Shown here: positions 31,796 to 36,223 of the stretch, piece by piece
Layout: each line of letters begins with the position of its first letter
Position numbering within the stretch: position 1 is the stretch's first letter
IMG/VR virus record: IMGVR_UViG_3300022927_001236
Location: 1 to 36,223 of that record
Origin: a virus
DNA: 36,223 nucleotides
Reading direction: 5' to 3' (one strand)
Program-made: the position numbers and the translations under genes
The notes under the pieces: generated by a model
The model's input: the letters and a program-made list of their open reading frames with translations, nothing else
Told to the model about the DNA's origin: nothing
Database searches by the model: none

Positions 31796-31824
31796 TTGAC
31801 ACCTAAAAAGTAGTATGCTATATT
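31796..31824 (+). promoter_or_regulatory. sigma70-type promoter for DNA ligase
   Basis: TTGACA 31796-31801, 17 bp spacer, TATATT 31819-31824, GG upstream. TATAAATA at 31831-31838 matches the T4 late -10 box. TAGGAGGG at 31837-31844 then precedes ATG 31852. Confidence 0.85.
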
Positions 31825-31851
31825 TATTAATATAAATAGGAGGGCGATGCT

Positions 31852-33159
31852 ATGAGAACACAACCACAAGCTGTAATCAAAAAACTTGAAGCAGACAACA
31901 GTCGCTTAGGCAAAGAATCAATCCTAAAACAATCACACGAAGAAGGACTTCCAGAATTCTTTGAAGGTTTAAGCATGGCACTTGATGCTCTTGTAACATT
32001 TGGGGTAAAGCAAGTGCCAGAGCGTTCGGATGTGTTGAGTGGACAAGGACTGTCTTGGAGCGTGTTTAAAGAACTTGCAGATAAACTACAACAGCGAGAA
32101 CTAACAGGACACGCTGCTCGCGATGCAATCGAACTTGCAATGAGTGTTGCTACTACCGAACAGTGGAACGGATGGTATCGTCGCATCCTTATCAAAGACC
32201 TGCGCTGTGGTGTAAGTGAAAAGACTGTTAACAAAGTAGTGCCAGGATGTATTCCTGTGTTCACTTGTGCTCTTGCTCATGATAGTGCCAAGCACGAAAA
32301 GAAAATGACTGGCAAGAAGCAGATTGAAATCAAACTAGACGGTGTGCGTGTTATTACAATCATTCGTGGCAACAAGGTAGAAATGTTTAGCCGCAATGGA
32401 AAACAGTTTCACAACTTTGGACACATCATTGCAGAACTTGAAGCAGTGATCAAAGAGTATCCTGTACCTTATCCGCTTGTATTAGACGGCGAAGTAATGA
32501 GTGCAGACTTTCAAGATCTTATGAAGCAGATTCATCGCAAAGATGGTAAACAGCACAACGATGCTGTACTGCACTTGTTTGATACTGTGCCGCTAGGATG
32601 CTTTATAAATGGTAGCTGGGATAAGCCACAAAGTTTTCGTAGTGAGATTACCAAGCATTGGGTAGAAGAACACAAAGACGTCTTAGAGCACGTACAAGCA
32701 CTGGATTGGGAAAATGTAGACTTAGACACTGCTGAAGGACAAACACGCTTTGTAGAGCTTAATAAAGCAGCCGTTGACGGTGGTTACGAGGGTGTTATGA
32801 TCAAAGACGTTGATGCACCATATGAATGTAAGCGTACACACGCTTGGCTCAAAGCGAAACCGTTTATTGAAGTAACATTGGAGGTAGTAGATGTCGAAGA
32901 AGGAACAGGACGAAACGAAGGACGCTTGGGAGCATTGGTATGCTCTGGAGAGGATGATGGACGAAATATCCAAGTTAATTGCGGTAGCGGGTTCAGTGAT
33001 ACTGATCGTGATAGTTTTTGGACTCGTCGTAGCAGTATTGTCGGCCAACTTGTAGAAGTAAGAGCAGACGCCGTAACACAAAATCAAGACGGAACATACA
33101 GCCTACGCTTTCCACGCTTTAAAACATTCCGTGGATTCGAAGTTGGTGAAAAATTATAA
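31852..33159 (+). CDS. ATP-dependent DNA ligase
   Basis: 435 residues. Motif I is KLDG with the AMP-accepting Lys161. SRNGK at 180-184, VLDGEVM near 210, EGVMIKD, and WLKAKP (motif V) follow in order, and the C-terminal OB-fold runs from TLEVVDVEEGTGRNEGRLGAL onward. The N-terminal 150 residues are a helical domain as in T4-type and related ligases. It seals nicks during phage replication and repair. It has its own promoter and an excellent ribosome-binding site. The family is secure; closeness to T4 gp30 needs an alignment. Confidence 0.95.
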   Translation: MRTQPQAVIKKLEADNSRLGKESILKQSHEEGLPEFFEGLSMALDALVTFGVKQVPERSDVLSGQGLSWSVFKELADKLQQRELTGHAARDAIELAMSVATTEQWNGWYRRILIKDLRCGVSEKTVNKVVPGCIPVFTCALAHDSAKHEKKMTGKKQIEIKLDGVRVITIIRGNKVEMFSRNGKQFHNFGHIIAELEAVIKEYPVPYPLVLDGEVMSADFQDLMKQIHRKDGKQHNDAVLHLFDTVPLGCFINGSWDKPQSFRSEITKHWVEEHKDVLEHVQALDWENVDLDTAEGQTRFVELNKAAVDGGYEGVMIKDVDAPYECKRTHAWLKAKPFIEVTLEVVDVEEGTGRNEGRLGALVCSGEDDGRNIQVNCGSGFSDTDRDSFWTRRSSIVGQLVEVRADAVTQNQDGTYSLRFPRFKTFRGFEVGEKL

Positions 33160-33205
33160 TAAGGTTATCGCAAAGAAAGTAAAAGATGATGTTGATGAAA
33201 ATGTT
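33157..33205 (+). repeat. partial copy of the tilS 3' end
   Basis: The frame reads NKVIAKKVKDDVDENV then stop, close to TilS TIAKKVKDDTTF. Bases 33170-33189 are identical to 10043-10062 (20 nt, gcaaagaaagtaaaagatga), and 33159-33174 to 10494-10509. The 33186 gene starts inside it. Read as a relic that now serves as leader. Confidence 0.5.
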
Positions 33206-33665
33206 TAAGCCTAAACACACCCACGATTGGGAACTTGTTTCGTGTAATGACGACTATCATACTACCTATACTGACACAAACAAAACAGTAAACTGGCAAC
33301 AGCGTTTTTATAAATGCCGTTGCGGTTCTAGAAAGCACGAAGACAATCGTACTAGTAAATATGAAACACATAAAGGGTTAGAAGCTGCTAAGAAAAACTG
33401 GATCGATGCCGGTGTTGTTCCAAAAAACAGTTACTACCCTGGAAACCAAAACGGTTATGTAAAGGTCGATGATGTACCTCAAGACGCATTAGATCCAATT
33501 GAAAAACTCAATAGCAATCTAGAGGACATTGCTCGCGCAGTTCTTGCTATCAAACGTGATTACGATCTTGAAGCAAAATATCCTAAACTCAAATCTGCTG
33601 CTGATGAATACAATCGTCAGTTGGACAAATATCATAATTTTGAAAGTTTAAAGGAGACTAACTAA
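33186..33665 (+). CDS. hypothetical protein with short CxC zinc-ribbon-like motif
   Basis: 159 residues. THDWELVSCND, then RFYKCRCGSRKHED, resembles small phage proteins in which HxW and C.CG segments form a half zinc ribbon. The second half is helical (LDPIEKLNSNLEDIARAVLAIKRDYDLE). Several Met codons lie near the start (33186, 33189, 33195, 33201), and AAAGAAAGTAAAAG is the only Shine-Dalgarno-like sequence. Its start lies in the tilS-like repeat. TAATG overlap with the next gene. Confidence 0.65.
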   Translation: MMLMKMFKPKHTHDWELVSCNDDYHTTYTDTNKTVNWQQRFYKCRCGSRKHEDNRTSKYETHKGLEAAKKNWIDAGVVPKNSYYPGNQNGYVKVDDVPQDALDPIEKLNSNLEDIARAVLAIKRDYDLEAKYPKLKSAADEYNRQLDKYHNFESLKETN

Positions 33666-33844
33666 TGAACGGTGATTTAATTATAATTCTGGGTATGTAC
33701 TTCGCAGCCTGTGTTTTAATTTTAGTGTTGCCCAGCGTTGAGCACTATATGGAACGGCAAAATGAACACGAGTTAAGAATAGCCTGCGTTAATGCAGGTA
33801 AAACTCTAATAGATGGTAATTGCATAAACGGAGAAACAAAATGA
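33665..33844 (+). CDS. small one-helix membrane protein, MNG family copy 1
   Basis: 59 residues: MNGDLIIILGMYFAACVLIL and so on, with one membrane helix (about 5-23), then a cationic-acidic stretch and a C-terminal domain with two Cys (IACVNAGKTLIDGNCINGE). The next gene, and the gene at 34350, encode the same layout. The start shares TAATG with the previous stop, AAGGAG precedes it, and the stop overlaps the next ATG. The two Cys could form a disulfide if the C-terminus is outside the membrane. Function unknown. Confidence 0.7.
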   Translation: MNGDLIIILGMYFAACVLILVLPSVEHYMERQNEHELRIACVNAGKTLIDGNCINGETK

Positions 33845-34008
33845 ATGGTAATTTAATTGTAGCAATGTTTTTTACTCTCTTTGTTTTGGCTATGGTGTTG
33901 CCCGGGTTTGGCCTATACATGGAACAGAAACGGGAACATGAGTTAAAAATAGCTTGTATCAACGCAGGTAAAACTCTAATAGAAGGTAGCTGCATAAATG
34001 GGAACTAA
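33841..34008 (+). CDS. small one-helix membrane protein, MNG family copy 2
   Basis: 55 residues from ATG 33841 (ATGA overlap; an earlier in-frame start lies inside copy 1). MNGNLIVAMFFTLFVLAMVL is the membrane helix, and the tail IACINAGKTLIEGSCINGN is nearly the same as in copy 1, keeping both Cys. A tandem duplicate of 33665-33844. Confidence 0.7.
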   Translation: MNGNLIVAMFFTLFVLAMVLPGFGLYMEQKREHELKIACINAGKTLIEGSCINGN

Positions 34009-34041
34009 TCAAACGGAAAATGGGTTAGAGGAGGCTATTAA

Positions 34042-34350
34042 ATGACTATAGTTCGAACTGATACTGGTCACATCTGTGCTAACGGCAGTTGGTACAATCT
34101 CCATGACTTAGTAGATACTGTTTTTGAACGTGTCAAAGCCTGGGGCTCTAATAATCCAGGCTTTGACACTCCGAATTGGTTCTATACAGGATCGCCATAT
34201 GCTGATGAGATTGTTGCACTAGGCTGCTCAGAAGTAGACGCTCCTGCTAACTATAGAATTGAATGTGTTCCTAGGCTAGGCAAAGTTTGGCGCAGCCGAG
34301 AACCAATGTGGCCTGAGATTTTTAACTGTGCTGTTAAAGAGGAAATCTAA
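34042..34350 (+). CDS. hypothetical protein containing a strong internal hairpin
   Basis: 102 residues, soluble, rich in Trp and Gly (WGSNNPGFDTPNWFYTGSP) with four Cys. Family not recognised. AGAGGAGG before the ATG is a strong ribosome-binding site. It interrupts the row of MNG membrane-peptide genes and ends in a TAATG overlap with the third copy. The segment encoding VKAWGSNNPGFDT is a 14-bp perfect inverted repeat. Confidence 0.65.
   Translation: MTIVRTDTGHICANGSWYNLHDLVDTVFERVKAWGSNNPGFDTPNWFYTGSPYADEIVALGCSEVDAPANYRIECVPRLGKVWRSREPMWPEIFNCAVKEEI
34130..34169. other. 14-bp perfect inverted repeat inside a gene
   Basis: GTGTCAAAGCCTGG (34130-34143) and CCAGGCTTTGACAC (34156-34169) with a 12-nt loop. 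The transcript would fold into a long stem. It has no T-run, so it is not an intrinsic terminator; processing site, translation brake or protein-binding site are options. Confidence 0.7.
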
Positions 34351-34520
34351 TGAACGGTAATCTAATTGTGGCTATGCTCTTTTTTTCACTGGTTTTGTTT
34401 TTGTTTACGTTGCCCGGCTTTGGCAAATATGTAAACCAAAGGTATGAACGTGATTTAAAAATAGCTTGTATCGACGCAGGTAACACTCTAATAGAAGATA
34501 GCTATATAGGTGGAGAATAA
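34350..34520 (+). CDS. small one-helix membrane protein, MNG family copy 3
   Basis: 56 residues: MNGNLIVAMLFFSLVLFLFT as membrane helix, then LPGFGKYVNQ and IACIDAGNTLIEDSYIGGE. It matches copies 1 and 2 through most of its length but has lost the second Cys (Tyr in its place). TAATG overlap with the upstream gene. Separate from the tandem pair by one gene, so the duplication was followed by an insertion or the reverse. Confidence 0.7.
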   Translation: MNGNLIVAMLFFSLVLFLFTLPGFGKYVNQRYERDLKIACIDAGNTLIEDSYIGGE

Positions 34521-34522
34521 AA

Positions 34523-35053
34523 ATGAAAACTAATCTAACTCAAAAACAACTAGATCAACTTGCAGAGCTTATCACATTCAGTGAGAACGAAGACGGAACT
34601 TTGTTTATTAAAGACATCAAAGGCACTGTCTATGGTGATATCTACGGCAATGTTAAAGGCAATGTTGAAGGTGACGTAGGCGGTTATGTTGGAGGTGATG
34701 TCAACGGTGATGTCCACAATAATGTCTTAGGTGATATTGTAGGTGATGTCAAAGGCAATGTCGAGGGTGATGTCAAAGGCACTGTCGGAGGTAGTGTCTG
34801 TGGTGATGTCGAAGGTGATATCTATGGTAATGTCAACGGAAATGTCCACGATAATGTCTTAGGTGATATTGTAGGTTATGTTGGAGGTGATGTTGGAGGT
34901 ATTATCTTTGGCAATGTCGAGGATGATGTTAGAGGTAGTGTCGGAGGTAGTGTCTACGGTGATGTTTTATGCAACGTCAAAGGTAATGTTTGGGGTGATG
35001 TAAAAGGTAATGTCGAAGGTATTGTCTGTGGTAATGTTAAAGGAGAAACATAA
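34523..35053 (+). CDS. tetrapeptide-repeat protein, probable beta-solenoid
   Basis: 176 residues. After a 33-residue helical cap the protein consists of exactly 35 tetrapeptides of the form G-x-V-x (x at position 2 mostly Asp or Asn, V sometimes Ile), residues 34-173, ending GET. The strict period with a buried Val/Ile and Gly in each unit suggests a narrow beta-solenoid, comparable in logic to pentapeptide-repeat proteins that mimic DNA, but with period four. There are no Pro and few aromatic residues. It may be a DNA mimic, a fibre or an adhesin. Starts 3 bp after the MNG copy 3 stop. Function unknown. Confidence 0.8.
   Translation: MKTNLTQKQLDQLAELITFSENEDGTLFIKDIKGTVYGDIYGNVKGNVEGDVGGYVGGDVNGDVHNNVLGDIVGDVKGNVEGDVKGTVGGSVCGDVEGDIYGNVNGNVHDNVLGDIVGYVGGDVGGIIFGNVEDDVRGSVGGSVYGDVLCNVKGNVWGDVKGNVEGIVCGNVKGET
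34622..35041 (+). repeat. 35 tandem 12-bp coding repeats
   Basis: 420 bp of degenerate 12-mers of the type ggtgatgtcaaa, without one frame-breaking indel. Longer internal copies are visible: the units GDVH NNVL GDIV and GNVH DNVL GDIV recur 11 units (132 bp) apart. Open to expansion and contraction by slippage or recombination. Confidence 0.9.
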
Positions 35054-35278
35054 ATGGCATATGTAACAGTTGATGTAGAGTTAAACGAGTTCGATGACGA
35101 AGAGATTGTATACGAACTTAAAGAACGCGGATATTTCGTGCAGAAAGAATCATTCGAATTTAACAAACTAGACAAGTATGAACTTGATTTCATACTAGAC
35201 TTGGTTGACAAGAACAACACAGACGTGTATACTAATAGAGTAAGAGATAAACTTTATAACCTAAGGCACGGATTATGA
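35054..35278 (+). CDS. small hypothetical protein
   Basis: 74 residues, highly charged. MAYVTVDVELNEFDDEEIVYELKERGYFV is a strand-helix pattern seen in many small phage proteins of unknown function. It begins immediately after the repeat-protein stop, with AAGGAG before it, and overlaps the next gene by 4 bp. Confidence 0.65.
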   Translation: MAYVTVDVELNEFDDEEIVYELKERGYFVQKESFEFNKLDKYELDFILDLVDKNNTDVYTNRVRDKLYNLRHGL

Positions 35279-35712
35279 ACATACAACACTATCCATTATT
35301 TGATACAGCAAAAGTAGAAAAGATTTACTCAGAAAAAGATGGTGTAGATGTAAAGTACGTTTGCACCACAGACTTGCAAGCAAGCGATGTTCCTGTGGAT
35401 ATCTTCTATCGTCCTACACCACATCCTGAGTTTGGCAATCGTTACTTTGGTATATTCCGCGCTACTGGGTATGGTGCTGCGTTAGAGCCTCAAATCATGA
35501 TCACAAATGCTGATGTTGTAGAGTCATTTGTGTTTGGCATGGTAGAAGATGACAATGGTAAATTGCAGTACAGTCAAAGTCATCACGACTATTGTGCATT
35601 TGACAATGGTAATATGATTGACGGCGGCAGAAAATATATTCGTACATCTCAAGGCTGTAGAATTTATAAGATAGTAGATGGTGAACTTCGTGAAACCAAA
35701 ATCGAAGAATAA
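35275..35712 (+). CDS. hypothetical protein
   Basis: 145 residues, soluble and beta-rich (VKYVCTTDLQASDVPVDIFYRPTPHPEFGNRYFGIFRA when read through), with a His-rich SQSHHDYCAFDNG segment. No recognised family. ATGA overlap with the previous gene. A 52-bp gap follows. Confidence 0.65.
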   Translation: MNIQHYPLFDTAKVEKIYSEKDGVDVKYVCTTDLQASDVPVDIFYRPTPHPEFGNRYFGIFRATGYGAALEPQIMITNADVVESFVFGMVEDDNGKLQYSQSHHDYCAFDNGNMIDGGRKYIRTSQGCRIYKIVDGELRETKIEE

Positions 35713-35764
35713 CAGCAAAAACACTGATGCATCAAATGTATATTAAATCAGTTGGAGACAACGA

Positions 35765-36028
35765 TTGAGATGGAAAACTAAAAAAAAGCCAGCGCACGGA
35801 GATGAGCGTATTGTGTGGTACTTTGCGTTTTGGCCTACACCACTTTCAGATGGGAATACGGTATGGTTAGAACGCTACTGGTCTCGAGAAAGATGGCATT
35901 ATTCTCCATATTCGGCATTCGGCGGATGGTGGCTCGAGATTTCTACTCTTAGAAATGAAGGAGGTGGAGTTGACCTACAGCGTAAAGCCGAAAAATCCTC
36001 TACTGTGGATCAAGTACAGGATACTTGA
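35765..36028 (+). CDS. small Trp-rich phage protein, TTG start
   Basis: 87 residues. GDERIVWYFAFWPTPLSDGNTVWLERYWSRERW is similar in style to short phage proteins with the pattern FLW.P....ETRWLE. There is no in-frame ATG; TTG 35765 is preceded by GGAG at a good distance. Its last 59 bp overlap the next gene. Function unknown. Confidence 0.6.
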   Translation: MRWKTKKKPAHGDERIVWYFAFWPTPLSDGNTVWLERYWSRERWHYSPYSAFGGWWLEISTLRNEGGGVDLQRKAEKSSTVDQVQDT

Positions 36029-36223
36029 GTGGCAGTGGGATAGAGTCCTGCGCAAGAGTAGACACAGTTCTTGGAATGCGTATCTTTGGTGGAATGACCT
36101 TGACTTCAATATCACTGGACACACTGTGCAAGATCAATTTCACGGATACACTCATATTGCAAAAGTGGATTATGCCAAACTTCCTACACACTTTAACGCA
36201 CTATTTGGTCCAATCGAACACTG
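35970..36223 (+). CDS. hypothetical protein, 3' end cut by window
   Basis: An open frame running off the right edge. TTG 35970 is chosen as start because AAGGAGG at 35958-35964 fits it; ATG 35955 in the same frame overlaps that site. At least 84 residues, basic N-terminus (MTYSVKPKNPLLWIKYRILEWQWDRVLRK), Trp-rich (WNAYLWWNDLDF), as in the preceding small protein with which it may pair. Family not recognised. Confidence 0.6.
   Translation, partial: MTYSVKPKNPLLWIKYRILEWQWDRVLRKSRHSSWNAYLWWNDLDFNITGHTVQDQFHGYTHIAKVDYAKLPTHFNALFGPIEH

Noticed and set aside
34622-35041. CRISPR array
   Set aside because: The 12-bp repeats are contiguous, in frame and coding; there are no spacers.
1-36223. Insertion sequences, integrase, attachment sites
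   Set aside because: No transposase or integrase motifs and no paired terminal repeats were seen.

Overview
The window looks like part of the genome of a large lytic tailed phage, most likely a T4-type marine myovirus. This rests on several things seen together: very tight packing with 1-20 nt start/stop overlaps, many small unrecognised proteins, AT-rich sequence, no ribosomal or housekeeping operons, and phage-typical genes (ATP-dependent DNA ligase, Dam-type methylase, ClpP, an SH3-barrel WYL_2-like protein, glycine-zipper protein, several 2OG-Fe(II) oxygenases, SPASM/twitch radical SAM proteins, a tRNA). No capsid, tail, terminase or polymerase gene lies in the window, so the assignment to T4-type phages is inference. 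The host cannot be fixed from the sequence. Both ends cut through genes.

Layout. 1-1980 (+): end of a CHASE2 class III adenylate cyclase and an alpha/beta hydrolase. 4248-1910 (-): a DUF6492-like glycosyltransferase, three small membrane proteins that could include the holin, and two small unknowns. 4242-11006 (+): small operons, each headed by a near-consensus sigma70-type promoter. They encode an AbrB-like protein coupled to translation initiation factor IF-1, a SprT-like metalloprotease, an EcoRI-like nuclease coupled to a D12-class adenine methylase, and a short TilS. 11003-14187 (+): ClpP, two 2OG-like oxygenases, an SH3-barrel protein and a secreted glycine-zipper protein. 16629-14141 (-): amidinotransferase, 2OG oxygenase and PLP-enzyme cassette. 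16662-20182 (+): tRNA-Ser with the unusual anticodon ACU, small proteins, a 2OG-like protein, and three nucleotidyl-transfer enzymes, two of which start with a T4-like capsid-targeting peptide.

20204-31764 (+) is one tightly coupled run of ten genes: a glycosyltransferase-like protein, two tandem SPASM-first radical SAM proteins, a large B12-type radical SAM protein, a third SPASM-first protein, a conventional-order radical SAM protein, a fourth SPASM-first protein, two SGNH-like proteins (one without its nucleophile) and a degenerate ANL-like adenylate-forming enzyme. It reads as a phage-borne biosynthetic or surface-modification cluster of unknown product and is the best candidate for an undescribed system. 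31796-36223 (+): DNA ligase, then small accessory genes including three paralogous one-helix membrane peptides and a protein made of 35 uninterrupted tetrapeptides.

Themes: host takeover at the level of translation (IF-1, TilS, tRNA), DNA attack and protection (nuclease plus methylase), protein turnover (ClpP, SprT-like), and chemical modification by iron enzymes (four 2OG-type, six radical SAM).
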